The translations under genes and the position numbers were made by a program. Source: Labrenzia sp. PHM005 (GTDB taxonomy: Bacteria; Pseudomonadota; Alphaproteobacteria; Rhizobiales; Stappiaceae). Taken from it: DNA of 64,000 nucleotides. The notes under the pieces are model-generated. The model was not told where the DNA came from and searched no databases. It saw only the letters and a list, made by a program, of their open reading frames with translations. The stretch spans positions 2,103,001-2,167,000 of the forward strand of contig NZ_CP041191.1 in NCBI RefSeq assembly GCF_006517275.1, read 5' to 3'. Positions 27,070 through 35,610 of this stretch are shown here, in pieces (position 1 is the first letter of the stretch; every line of letters starts with the position of its first letter).

Positions 27070-28068
27070 ATGGCGTTGAAATCGAAACTTGGTGGTGCTG
27101 TGGGGCTCTTGGCCTTGATGGGAATGTTTCAACCTGCATCGGCGGAAGAGTTGACTGTTGCTTACTTCCTTGAATGGCCGATGCCATTTCAATATGCCAA
27201 GGTGACCGGCAAGTATGATGAGGCTCTGGGTATGAAGGTCAATTGGGTGTCCTTCGACACCGGAACCGCCATGTCCGCCGCCATGGCTTCTGGCGATGTT
27301 CAGATTGCTGTCAGCCAGGGCGTGCCGCCATTCGTTGTCGCCACATCCGCGGGCCAAGATCTGCAGATTGTCGATGTTGCTGTCAGTTACGCAGAAAATG
27401 ACAATTGTGTCGTTGCTGAGAAGTTGGAAATCGACAAAGACAGCGCAGGTGAATTGGCCGGCAAGAAGGTCGGTGTTCCTATCGGAACGGCTGCGCATTA
27501 CGGCTTCTTGAAGCAGATGGAGCATTTTGGCGTCGACATCAACACAATGGATATTGTCGATATGGCTCCGCCGGATGGTGCTGCTGCTTTTGCGCAAGGC
27601 AGCCTTGATATGGTGTGTGGCTGGGGTGGCGCGCTGCGCCGAATGAAAGAGCATGGCAATGTTCTCCTGACTGGTAAGGAAAAGGAAGAACTTGGTATCC
27701 TGGTGTTCGATGTGACATCGGCTCCTGCTTCATTTGTTGCTGAAGAGAGCGAAACTCTGGCGAAGTTCCTTAAAGTCACCGCAGATGCCAACGCTATGTG
27801 GAACTCGGGCGATAACACGGCGGAAATGCTGCCTGTGATTGCAAAAGATGCTGGTATGTCGGAAGATGACACAGCAAGCACAATGGCAACTTTCGAGTTC
27901 CCCAATGTGGATGACCAGCTTAGCGGTAAATGGCTGGGTGGCGGGTCCCAGAATTTCATGAAGGGTGTTGCTGAGGTCTTCGTGAAAGCTGGAAGCATTC
28001 CTTCTGCCCGCGACTCTTATGAGGGCGCTGTTGACACGTCACCGCTTGGCGCAGCTTCGAAAATGTAA
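27070..28068 (+). CDS. tauA: Taurine ABC transporter, periplasmic binding protein
   Basis: A 332-residue TauA/SsuA-family binding protein. A 25-residue signal peptide ends at ASA-EELTVAYF, and the mature start LTVAYFLEWPMPFQ is typical of alphaproteobacterial TauA. ATG 27070 is preceded by GGAGTGGA, and the open frame extends upstream to 26974 without support. It is followed by a strong stem-loop before tauB, consistent with the usual excess of binding protein over membrane components. Divergent tpa supports taurine as ligand. N-methyltaurines or other sulfonates are possible. Confidence 0.9.
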   Translation: MALKSKLGGAVGLLALMGMFQPASAEELTVAYFLEWPMPFQYAKVTGKYDEALGMKVNWVSFDTGTAMSAAMASGDVQIAVSQGVPPFVVATSAGQDLQIVDVAVSYAENDNCVVAEKLEIDKDSAGELAGKKVGVPIGTAAHYGFLKQMEHFGVDINTMDIVDMAPPDGAAAFAQGSLDMVCGWGGALRRMKEHGNVLLTGKEKEELGILVFDVTSAPASFVAEESETLAKFLKVTADANAMWNSGDNTAEMLPVIAKDAGMSEDDTASTMATFEFPNVDDQLSGKWLGGGSQNFMKGVAEVFVKAGSIPSARDSYEGAVDTSPLGAASKM

Positions 28069-28087
28069 ATTGCGATCTGGCTGACAC

Positions 28088-28114
28088 GATGCAGCGGGCT
28101 TGGTCCGCTGCATC
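28088..28114 (+). promoter_or_regulatory. Stem-loop between tauA and tauB
   Basis: GATGCAGCGG (28088-28097) pairs perfectly with CCGCTGCATC (28105-28114) around a 7-base loop. There is no U-tract. It lies 19 bases after the tauA stop and 28 bases before tauB, where it could act as an mRNA-stabilising element or attenuator raising TauA output. Confidence 0.6.
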
Positions 28115-28142
28115 TCCAGGGTTGGGCTACCGGGAGTGTAAC

Positions 28143-28946
28143 GTGCCGCTGATACTTGAGAATATTTCGATGCGCTTCGATCTGCCGAACGGCAGCTCCA
28201 TTCAAGCGCTCAAAGACGTTTCCCTGACATTAAAAGATGGTGAACTGCTGTCGGTACTGGGGCCTTCCGGCTGCGGCAAGACGACGTTGCTGAACATTCT
28301 GGCAGGGTTTTTAGCGCCGACAGAAGGCCAGGTGGTGCTGAACGGCGACGTGGTCACCGGCCCGGCTCCTGAGCGTGGCATGGTGTTCCAAAAAGGGGCT
28401 CTGTTTGAGTGGATGAATGTCCGGTCAAATGTTGATTTTGGGCCGCGCATGAAAGGCATGCCTAAAAAACGGCGGGACGAAATCACCGATCACTTGTTGG
28501 AAATTGTTGGGCTGCAGGACTTTAAGGAGAAGGCAGTTTATGAACTCTCCGGCGGGATGCAGCAGCGTGTAGCGCTGGCCAGGTGTCTTGCCAATGAACC
28601 CGATGTGATCCTGATGGACGAGCCGCTCGGGGCGCTCGACGCTTTGACCCGGGAAAAGATGCAAGGACTGGTTCTGAAACTTTGGAAGGAAACCGGCAAA
28701 ACCGTCATTCTTATCACTCACTCGGTTGAAGAAGCTTTGCTGCTTGGCGAAAGGCTTTTGGTGATGGCGCCGCGTCCGGGGCGAATTCATAAGGAATATC
28801 AATTGCCCTTCGCCGATAGCGCGGTGAACGCGGATCTGCGAGCTGTGAAAAAGCAGAAAGGCTTTTCAGAAACGCGGGATGAGATCCTCAATATGATCTG
28901 GGAAATGGAAGAAGAGATCATGGGCCGGGCGGAGGCTGCCGAATGA
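28143..28946 (+). CDS. tauB: Taurine ABC transporter, ATPase
   Basis: A 267-residue ABC ATPase: Walker A GPSGCGKTT, signature LSGGMQQRVALARCL, Walker B VILMDEPLGALD and switch His in LITHSVEEA. GTG 28143 is selected because GGGAG is seven bases upstream. The frame opens earlier at 28089, but that ATG lies inside the intergenic stem-loop. The C-terminal extension after the ATPase core is usual for the nitrate/sulfonate/taurine class. The stop overlaps the tauC ATG by four bases. Confidence 0.92.
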   Translation: MPLILENISMRFDLPNGSSIQALKDVSLTLKDGELLSVLGPSGCGKTTLLNILAGFLAPTEGQVVLNGDVVTGPAPERGMVFQKGALFEWMNVRSNVDFGPRMKGMPKKRRDEITDHLLEIVGLQDFKEKAVYELSGGMQQRVALARCLANEPDVILMDEPLGALDALTREKMQGLVLKLWKETGKTVILITHSVEEALLLGERLLVMAPRPGRIHKEYQLPFADSAVNADLRAVKKQKGFSETRDEILNMIWEMEEEIMGRAEAAE

Positions 28947-30208
28947 CCATTCTCCTTGCCTACATCGTGATCTTTATCGCCGCATTTCTCATTGTCCGGT
29001 TTATAACCATCAGGCTTGTGCACCGGATCGATTTCACCAGTTTGAAGACAGTGACTTTCGGAGATGAAAGCGCCGTCAAAGCGAACCGCGTCGCTTCAGT
29101 CATTTCTGTCTTGGCAGTGTTCTTCATCTGGGCAGCCTTCACAGGGTCCAAGTTAACTCCGATCCACGTTCCGGGCCCATTTATCGGCACGACGGAGTTC
29201 ACGTACACCGCTGAAGATGCATCTGGAGCGACCGACAGCGCAACGGTTACGGTCGTTGTTCACAAACTGGACGAGAAGGTAGAGCTGCCTGAACCGGCGT
29301 CAAGCAGCGGTTTTGCCCAGAACGATGTCGATAGTATTGCGGCCTGGCGCAGCGGTCTGATCAAAGTCAACCGCAATGACACCGGCTATAAAGAAGACGG
29401 CTTCAAGATCATCGCCATTGACGGACAGCCGATTTCCGTCGGCTCTCCGGTTGAAGTTGCCGACGGCTCTGTCGCACTAACAGCAAAGGGGTCGCTGAAT
29501 TTCACACCGGACAAAGGCATGCAGATGGAGCCGATCTGGCTGCCGTCACCAGAAGCTGTCTGGAATCGCTATGTCGAAATATTTGGCGAGGGGTATCAGG
29601 GCATTACCCTGGTGGAACATCTAGGATGGTCGCTGCTCCGCGTCTTTGCAGGTTTTGTGCTCGGCAGTCTGATTGGTATTCCACTTGGCTATGCCATGGG
29701 GCTGTCCGGCTGGTTCCGTGGCTGGTTCGACCCAATTGTAGAATTCATGCGTCCCGTTCCGCCGCTGGCTCTCATCCCGCTGGTGATCATCTGGTTCGGT
29801 ATTGGTGAGTCTGGGAAGATCATTTTGTTGTTCCTCGCCGCTCTTTGGATCATGACTATTGCCGCCCGCGCTGGTGTGTCGGGTGTCAACATATCCAAGG
29901 TCCATGCAGCCTATTCGCTTGGTGCCTCAAAACTGCAGATCCTTATGCATGTGATCGTGCCGAACTCGCTGCCCGAAATCTTTACCGGTGCGCGGGTCGC
30001 CATGGGTGTTTGCTGGGGAACGGTTGTTGCTGCCGAACTGGTGGCAGCAGAAAAGGGGGCCGGCAAGATGATTGTGGCGGCCAGCAAGTTTCAGCTGACC
30101 GACATTGTAATCATGGGCATTGTACTCATCGGTGTGATTGGTTTTGCCATTGATGTTTTGATGCGCCGTGCCGAGAGCTGGCTTGTCCCCTGGAAAGGAC
30201 GCAGCTGA
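28943..30208 (+). CDS. tauC: Taurine ABC transporter permease with a large extracytoplasmic insert
   Basis: A 421-residue permease, much longer than the usual 270-280 residues. The C-terminal 215 residues form a normal TauC/SsuC core, with the EAA-type loop around HAAYSLGASKLQILMHVIVP. Before it come two N-terminal helices (about 3-22 and 50-68) and an insert of some 120 residues. The insert contains TTEFTYTAEDASGATDSATV and GQPISVGSPVEVADGSVALT, which resemble the two halves of bacterial cadherin/VCBS-like beta domains in reversed order. The insert probably faces the periplasm. It may be a clade feature of alphaproteobacterial TauC or a genuine novelty. Confidence 0.88.
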   Translation: MTILLAYIVIFIAAFLIVRFITIRLVHRIDFTSLKTVTFGDESAVKANRVASVISVLAVFFIWAAFTGSKLTPIHVPGPFIGTTEFTYTAEDASGATDSATVTVVVHKLDEKVELPEPASSSGFAQNDVDSIAAWRSGLIKVNRNDTGYKEDGFKIIAIDGQPISVGSPVEVADGSVALTAKGSLNFTPDKGMQMEPIWLPSPEAVWNRYVEIFGEGYQGITLVEHLGWSLLRVFAGFVLGSLIGIPLGYAMGLSGWFRGWFDPIVEFMRPVPPLALIPLVIIWFGIGESGKIILLFLAALWIMTIAARAGVSGVNISKVHAAYSLGASKLQILMHVIVPNSLPEIFTGARVAMGVCWGTVVAAELVAAEKGAGKMIVAASKFQLTDIVIMGIVLIGVIGFAIDVLMRRAESWLVPWKGRS

Positions 30209-30227
30209 CAATTATCCTTCAAAGTGA

Positions 30228-30250
30228 GCCGCGCAGTTCTACTGCGCGGC
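30228..30250. terminator. Hairpin between convergent tauC and dehydrogenase genes
   Basis: GCCGCGCAG (30228-30236) pairs with CTGCGCGGC (30242-30250) around TTCTA, overlapping the stop codon of the minus-strand dehydrogenase. The position suits a bidirectional terminator, but it lacks a U-tract. Confidence 0.55.
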
Positions 30251-31345
30251 CACCTGAGCTGTTTCGGAAATGACGGAAATCAGTGTTTTCGTGATCGCAC
30301 GTGTTCCCATGTCACCGCCAAATTCCATCGGCCGCAGCATGTTGTTCTGAAAGCCTGTTTCGACTGCCGCATTGATAAGGTCAGCCGCGTCCGATAGCGC
30401 TGGTTGGTCTTGCGTTTCTGCCACATAATCCAGCATCAAGGCACCGCTCAGGATCGCAGCGAGCGGATTGGCCTTATCTTGCCCAATGATATCCGGGGCG
30501 CTGCCGTGCGCCGGCTGGAATAGACCATTCTTGTCGCCAATTTCGGCACAGGCAGCCATGCCCATGCCCCCGACAAGGCCGCCAGCGAGATCAGACAGGA
30601 TATCGCCGAACATGTTTTCCATCACCAGCACATCAAAGTCCCAGGGCTTGCGGACAAGATCCAAAGCTTGCGCGTCGACATAATTGTAACCGACCGCAAC
30701 ATCAGGATGGTTTTGCCGTACCTCATCGAAGATCTGACGGAAGAAGGCGAGGGAGGTGAAAACATTGGCCTTGTCGACACAAGTCAGCGTGCCGGCACTG
30801 CCCTTGTCCCGGCGTTTGCGGGCAAGGTTGAAGGCAAACTCATGCAGCTTTGTGGTCGTCTTGCGGGTAATACGCAGGACGTCTCGAACTTCGTCGTCAT
30901 TGGCGAGCAAAGTACGGTTGTGGGTGGCAGCGGAGTAAAATAGTCCTTCGGTCGACTCTCGCAAGATTATCAGATCAATGTTGGCCGCGCGCGGATCGGC
31001 CAAGCGTTGTGGGGCGTTCGGATAGGCTTTTACAGGGCGGACACCGGCATAAAGCTCGAACCTGTCGCGCAGGCGCAAGTGTGGTGATATTTCCGTGCCA
31101 TCGGCATGGCGGATTGAGGGCAGTCCGATCGCTCCAAGAAAGATCGCATCGGCAGCTTCCGCTCGGTCTTCACCGCCCGGCTCAATGTCGTGTTGCGTTT
31201 CCTTGTAATAGCCGGCACCAGCTTGGATTTCGTCGTACCTGGGGGGGAGCTGACCCGTCTTGGCAAGAGCAGCCTCAACAACAGCTATTGCAGCTTCCGC
31301 CACATCAACGCCGATCCCGTCACCTTTGATTAGGGCAATTCTCAT
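30239..31345 (-). CDS. Isocitrate/isopropylmalate dehydrogenase-family enzyme (tartrate dehydrogenase-like)
   Basis: A 368-residue NAD(P)- and metal-dependent beta-decarboxylating dehydrogenase. Visible are the N-terminal IALIKGDGIGVDV, the substrate loop LRLRDRFELYAGVRPVKAYP, catalytic Lys in CVDKANVF, metal-binding Asp residues in ENMFGDILSDLAGGLVGG, and QPAHGSAPDIIGQDKANP. It is the last gene of the acid-sugar operon, nine bases after the OtnC-like gene. In that setting it more likely oxidises a C4 hydroxy acid (tartrate, malate, threonate or erythronate type) than isopropylmalate, since no leuB partner genes are nearby. The substrate is not settled. Confidence 0.78.
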   Translation of the reverse strand: MRIALIKGDGIGVDVAEAAIAVVEAALAKTGQLPPRYDEIQAGAGYYKETQHDIEPGGEDRAEAADAIFLGAIGLPSIRHADGTEISPHLRLRDRFELYAGVRPVKAYPNAPQRLADPRAANIDLIILRESTEGLFYSAATHNRTLLANDDEVRDVLRITRKTTTKLHEFAFNLARKRRDKGSAGTLTCVDKANVFTSLAFFRQIFDEVRQNHPDVAVGYNYVDAQALDLVRKPWDFDVLVMENMFGDILSDLAGGLVGGMGMAACAEIGDKNGLFQPAHGSAPDIIGQDKANPLAAILSGALMLDYVAETQDQPALSDAADLINAAVETGFQNNMLRPMEFGGDMGTRAITKTLISVISETAQVAAQ

Positions 31346-31354
31346 GGCCGGTCC

Positions 31355-32002
31355 TTAAGTCCAATCTACATCAAAACGGTCTATAACCCGGGAAATCTGA
31401 TCCGGGGTGAGGGCTGCCACCGGCATGCCGTGCAGGAGCACGGCAAGACGGGCGTTGGCTTCCAATTCTTCCATCGCAAAAACAGCGGCTTCCAAATCCT
31501 TACCCGCAACAACAGGACCGTGATTAGCCAGCAGCACCGCGGAGCGTTTTCCGGCCAATCCCCGGACTGCGTTGCCCATTTCGGGATCGCCGGGCACAAA
31601 AAACGGCAGCAGTTTGACCTTTCCCAGTTGCATGATCCCATAGGCCGTCAGTGGCGGAAGCACATTGTCCGGATCAATGCCGGGTAGGAGTGAGAGGGCA
31701 ACCGAATGGCAGGAATGAAGATGAACTACGGCTCCGGTTGCGGCTCGTGTTTGATAAAAAGCCGAATGAAGCGGCATCTCTTTGGTTGGTTTGTCGCCCG
31801 ACAGAAGGGTGCCGTCTTCTGAGAGGTGGCTGATCCGCTCTGGATCGAGAAACCCCATAGATGACCCCGTTGGTGTCACCAGCAAGCTGCCATCGCTGAG
31901 GCGCATGGAAATGTTGCCTGTTGAACCATGGGTTAGGCCGCGGTCAAACATTGACTTTGCCATCTGCGTGATTTTTTCGCGGGCCTGGGTCGTCTCACTC
32001 AT
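31355..32002 (-). CDS. otnC: Class II aldolase-family protein, OtnC-like 3-oxo-tetronate 4-phosphate decarboxylase
   Basis: A 215-residue class II aldolase/adducin-fold enzyme. It shows LTHGSTGNISMRL, the zinc-binding VHLHS pair and a third His in LLANHGPVVAG. Next to a DUF1537 kinase, the characterised role is decarboxylation of 3-oxo-tetronate 4-phosphate to dihydroxyacetone phosphate. A related fuculose/ribulose-type aldolase remains possible. It overlaps the kinase gene by four bases, so the two products are probably sequential in one pathway. Confidence 0.8.
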   Translation of the reverse strand: MSETTQAREKITQMAKSMFDRGLTHGSTGNISMRLSDGSLLVTPTGSSMGFLDPERISHLSEDGTLLSGDKPTKEMPLHSAFYQTRAATGAVVHLHSCHSVALSLLPGIDPDNVLPPLTAYGIMQLGKVKLLPFFVPGDPEMGNAVRGLAGKRSAVLLANHGPVVAGKDLEAAVFAMEELEANARLAVLLHGMPVAALTPDQISRVIDRFDVDWT

Positions 32003-33231
32003 GCGGTTTGCTCCAGAATTTCCAGAGCTTCTGAGAAGAAGTCCGGACCACCAAAATTTCCGGATTTCAGGGCGAGCGCGAGCGGTTGGCCGGAAACTTT
32101 CAGTGCCGGAACACCAGCCGCAATTTTGGGGCCGATTTCTAGCGTATCGGCTTTAAGTCCGGAGACAACAGCCCCGGAGGTTTCTCCTCCGGCAACCACA
32201 ATGCGATTGACCCCGGCCTCTGACAAGGCAGCTGCCAGCTTGTGAAACAAGGTTTCAATCGCTGCCGCGCTTTCAACCCGCCCATGAATTCGTTGAGCTT
32301 CCTTGACGATTGTTGGGTCTGCTGATGTAAAAAGCAGGGGCGGTGTGTCTTGTTGCATTGTCCAATCAACAATTTCGGCAATTTCGACCTTACCGTTCAT
32401 GATGTCACTTGCAGCCAGTTCGCGGAATGGCGCCTTGGTTTGGTACTTCGCGACTTGTTGCCGAGTTGCATTCGAACACGAACCAGAGAGCACTGCCGCT
32501 TTACCGCTGCAGCCGTTCCAGTGACTGCGGCTTTGCGATGCGGTCAAGTTCTCGGCAAGGCCAAGCGCAATACCCGAGCCACCCGCGACAAGCTTTCGGT
32601 TCGCGGCTGCTTGTCCAATGGTAATGAGATCGGCGTCGCTGACTGCATCGACAATAAACATGGTTTTAGATTGGCTGCTGGTCGCAGTCTGGATTGCTGC
32701 CGCACCGCTATCGACCACGGATAGGGGGACATGACCGATCTGCCAGCTGGTTTGGCGGGTAAGGACGCGCCGGATGTCAGGATCGGTCATTGGCGTGAGC
32801 GGGTGATGCTGCATCCCGCTTTCACTCAGGAGCTTGTCGTGGACAAAGAGATGCCCCTGATAGACGGTCCGGCCATTTTCAGGAAATGCCGGGCAGACAA
32901 GCACCGACGTTTCGCCAAGCCGGTCGGCCAAGGCCTCTGCGACTGGACCAATGTTGCCATCATCCGTGGAATCGAAGGTGGAACAGAATTTGAAGATAAT
33001 CTGTTCGCAGCCTTGGGCGCTCAACCAGTCACAGGCATCCAGTGATTGTTGAACGGCGTCGCGCGCGGCAATTGTGCGCGATTTCAAACTGATGACACCG
33101 GCGCTGAAACCGGGATCTGCAGGTCGGTTTGGAATGCCAACATATTGAACGGTTGGCATGCCGCCTTCCGAAATCATCAAGGCAATATCAGAGGCGCCGG
33201 TAAAGTCGTCGGCAACGACACCCAGTTTCAT
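31999..33231 (-). CDS. otnK: Four-carbon acid sugar kinase (OtnK/DUF1537 family)
   Basis: A 410-residue kinase with the family opening LGVVADDFTGASDIA and the C-terminal nucleotide-binding domain (RIVVAGGETSGAV, KIAAGVPAL, LALKSGNFGGPDFF). Members phosphorylate 3-oxo-tetronate, D-threonate or D-erythronate. The adjacent OtnC-like enzyme suggests 3-oxo-tetronate. It overlaps both neighbours by four bases (ATGA junctions), so expression is coupled. Confidence 0.87.
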   Translation of the reverse strand: MKLGVVADDFTGASDIALMISEGGMPTVQYVGIPNRPADPGFSAGVISLKSRTIAARDAVQQSLDACDWLSAQGCEQIIFKFCSTFDSTDDGNIGPVAEALADRLGETSVLVCPAFPENGRTVYQGHLFVHDKLLSESGMQHHPLTPMTDPDIRRVLTRQTSWQIGHVPLSVVDSGAAAIQTATSSQSKTMFIVDAVSDADLITIGQAAANRKLVAGGSGIALGLAENLTASQSRSHWNGCSGKAAVLSGSCSNATRQQVAKYQTKAPFRELAASDIMNGKVEIAEIVDWTMQQDTPPLLFTSADPTIVKEAQRIHGRVESAAAIETLFHKLAAALSEAGVNRIVVAGGETSGAVVSGLKADTLEIGPKIAAGVPALKVSGQPLALALKSGNFGGPDFFSEALEILEQTA

Positions 33232-34025
33232 ACCCCGATCCCCTTCAATGGCCCATTGTCCAGCCGGACAATATGGTCCGGTCCATGAACCGGGAACAAC
33301 TCCCGTACCAACGGATCATGGCCTGGAACCACAAGATCAACGGAACTGGCGAGCGTTTGGATTGTTCTGAACCCGTCCAGCATTTCTTTCAGGTCAGCGA
33401 CGATTGGGAACGGTTTTTCTTCCAAGAAATTCTCGTAAAAATGGGAGGCATCAGAAGCAAGACACAGCCAGCCGGATGCGGTCATGACCTGAACGGCTTG
33501 CAGGCCTTTGCTGTGCCCGCCAATCCGGTGGACCAGAATACCTTCACGCACTTCCGAGCTGCCGTTATGAAACACCAGGCGGCCGGAATAGAGCCGTTTG
33601 ACCGCTTCGCACACATGCTCAGCCGTGAACGGGTGTTTCAGGGCGTCGTGACACATGCAAGGCCCAGTCGCATAAGTCATCTCGGCTTCTTGCAGATGAA
33701 TTGTGGCATTGGGGAAATGCTTGAGCCCACCGGCATGGTCATAATGAAGATGCGTGACGATGATGGTCGAAATGTTTTCAGTCGTAATGCCAAGTGGCGC
33801 CAGCGCTTCGGCCGGATTCATGAGGACGGGCCGGCCACGGTCCTTTCCTTCCTCATGGTCGTAACCTGTGTCGACAAGAAGAACCTCGTCCCCGCGCCGT
33901 AGGACCCAGATGAAATAGTCCATTGGATGGGGAGCATCGTGATTGTCTTCAAAAATGAAGCTGTCTTTGCGCATGCGGGCATTTCTGTCCGCATACTTGA
34001 CCGCATAGACTTCCCAGGGCGTCAT
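33228..34025 (-). CDS. Metallo-beta-lactamase-fold hydrolase, lactonase-like
   Basis: A 265-residue MBL-fold enzyme with the dinuclear-metal motif H-x-H-x-D-H in THLHYDHAGG, further His ligands at RIGGHSKG and VPGHDP, and Asp in LASDASHF. Overall pattern and length match the N-acyl-homoserine-lactonase-like family. Being fused by ATGA overlap into a sugar-acid operon, it more plausibly opens an aldono- or threono-lactone than quenches quorum signals, but that is inference. The start is ATG 34025. Confidence 0.78.
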   Translation of the reverse strand: MTPWEVYAVKYADRNARMRKDSFIFEDNHDAPHPMDYFIWVLRRGDEVLLVDTGYDHEEGKDRGRPVLMNPAEALAPLGITTENISTIIVTHLHYDHAGGLKHFPNATIHLQEAEMTYATGPCMCHDALKHPFTAEHVCEAVKRLYSGRLVFHNGSSEVREGILVHRIGGHSKGLQAVQVMTASGWLCLASDASHFYENFLEEKPFPIVADLKEMLDGFRTIQTLASSVDLVVPGHDPLVRELFPVHGPDHIVRLDNGPLKGIGV

Positions 34026-34312
34026 TGGATCACCTGTGTAAAGGTCTGCACTGTCTTGTTTGCAACCATCGAAGCCACCTTGGCATCAAAGACCTTGAAG
34101 TGCCGAGTCAGAAGGTGTGCTCTGAAAGCCGCTTCATCGTCATAGAGCTCATAGAGGAAAACCTCGTGGAGTTTTGCCGGATTGCAACACACATCAAACT
34201 GCCGGCAGCCGGGTTCTTCCTTCAAGGATGCTTTTGCGTTGGCGGTCATGAGAGGCAGGAAGTCGTTGACATGCGATGCCTTAATTTCAAACATCACTGT
34301 AACTGCGAACAT
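34022..34312 (-). CDS. Antibiotic biosynthesis monooxygenase (ABM)-family small protein
   Basis: A 96-residue dimeric alpha+beta barrel protein of the ABM/YgiN type: FAVTVMFEIKASHVNDFLPLM, EEPGCRQFDVC, FLYELYDDEAAFRAHL, and a conserved His in TRHFK. Such proteins act as quinol monooxygenases or isomerase-like enzymes, and some are fused to sugar-metabolism genes. ATG 34312 is chosen because AAAGGGGAG is directly upstream. An ATG at 34330 overlaps the dctM stop. It is coupled to the MBL gene by overlap. Confidence 0.75.
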   Translation of the reverse strand: MFAVTVMFEIKASHVNDFLPLMTANAKASLKEEPGCRQFDVCCNPAKLHEVFLYELYDDEAAFRAHLLTRHFKVFDAKVASMVANKTVQTFTQVIQ

Positions 34313-34326
34313 CGATTGCTCCCCTT

Positions 34327-35610
34327 TCATCGGAACAAATACACCATAGACATGGAGATGAACGGCAGATAGGTCACTGCCAGGAGAGCCGCGATCGCCG
34401 CGATGTAGAGCGAGGCCATATTGCGGGCAATCGACAAGACACCGACGCCAGAGATCCGTGAAGCGACGTAGAGCGTTGCTCCAACTGGCGGCGTGAACAG
34501 CCCGACCGCCACGTTACAAGTCATGATGACACCGAGATGCACTGGATCGACACCAAAGGCTTTGGCAGTCGGCAGGAACAGCGGTGCTGTCAGCAAGATC
34601 GCAGGGACCGGATCCAGGACAAGTCCAAGAACCAAAAGCACGATGTTGACGAGGAGCAAGAACATCCAGGGGCTGGACGAGAAGTCTTGAACGAAGCCGA
34701 CCAGGATCTGAGGCATTTGTTCCAGGGTGATCAGCCAACCAAGAACAGTCGTCGCGCCAATCACAACCATAACCACGGCGCTGGTCACGAAAGAGTCGAC
34801 CATCAGTCGGGGTAGATCACGCAGCTTAAAGTCCCGGTAGACCACCGTGGTGACAAACAGACCGTAGATCACAGCAAGCGCTGCGGCTTCGGTCGGCGTG
34901 ACCCAGCCGGTAAAGATACCGCCGAGAATGAGCACAGGCATGAACAGCGCCGGGGCGGTGCCGATGAAGGATGACACCAGTTCATTTAAGCTTGTTGTGC
35001 GGCCGCCGGGGTCACACTTGGATGTCTTGCCAACGTAATAACAGACACCCATGAACATTGCGCCGAACAAGATGCCGGGGACCATGCCGGCCAGAAAGAG
35101 GTCGGCGACGGACACGCTGCCGACAAAACCGTAGATCAGCATTGGAATGGACGGCGGAATGATAATGCCGATGGTGCCAGCAGCAGCCACCAGACCGGCG
35201 GCAAAAGCAGTGTTGTAGCCCTCGCGCGACATGTTCTTGATCATGACGGAGCCAATGGCTGCGGAATCGGCGATGGCCGATCCGGAAATGCCGCCGAAAA
35301 TCATCGAGGCACCCACGACAACCATCCCAAGGCCGCCGGCCATGAAGCCGAAGGCGGCGCGGGCAAAGCCAATGATGCGCAGGCCGACACCGCCGCGGCT
35401 CATCATCTCGCCGGCTACGATAAACAGCGGAATTGCCAGGAAGTGGTTCGGTTCCACACCGCCAATGAAATTCAGGAACAAGGCCTGAAGCGGATAGCCG
35501 AGATCAAAGAAAAAAATTGGTAGCACGGCTGTCAGAAGGATGGCCCAGACAAGCGGAATACCCAGGAAAACCGTGGTCAGGAAAACCGCGACAACAAACA
35601 GAAGGATCAT
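34327..35610 (-). CDS. dctM: TRAP transporter large permease (DctM)
   Basis: A 427-residue DctM subunit with about twelve membrane helices. It has the usual GIPLVWAILLTAVLP N terminus, FLAIPLFIVAGEMMSRGG, the Ser/Gly-rich ISGSAIADSAAIGSVMI, and VGLFTPPVGATLYVASRIS near the C terminus, the two elevator hairpin regions. It overlaps dctQ upstream by four bases. Substrate specificity comes from the DctP protein of the same operon, here probably a four-carbon sugar acid. Confidence 0.93.
   Translation of the reverse strand: MILLFVVAVFLTTVFLGIPLVWAILLTAVLPIFFFDLGYPLQALFLNFIGGVEPNHFLAIPLFIVAGEMMSRGGVGLRIIGFARAAFGFMAGGLGMVVVGASMIFGGISGSAIADSAAIGSVMIKNMSREGYNTAFAAGLVAAAGTIGIIIPPSIPMLIYGFVGSVSVADLFLAGMVPGILFGAMFMGVCYYVGKTSKCDPGGRTTSLNELVSSFIGTAPALFMPVLILGGIFTGWVTPTEAAALAVIYGLFVTTVVYRDFKLRDLPRLMVDSFVTSAVVMVVIGATTVLGWLITLEQMPQILVGFVQDFSSSPWMFLLLVNIVLLVLGLVLDPVPAILLTAPLFLPTAKAFGVDPVHLGVIMTCNVAVGLFTPPVGATLYVASRISGVGVLSIARNMASLYIAAIAALLAVTYLPFISMSMVYLFR

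Noticed and set aside
30239..31345. Leucine-biosynthetic LeuB
   Set aside because: Family motifs are shared, but the gene is the tail of an acid-sugar catabolic operon and no leucine genes are near.
33228..34025. Quorum-quenching AHL lactonase as the definite function of the MBL protein
   Set aside because: The motifs fit the family, but four-base overlaps with sugar-acid genes make a metabolic lactone the better guess.
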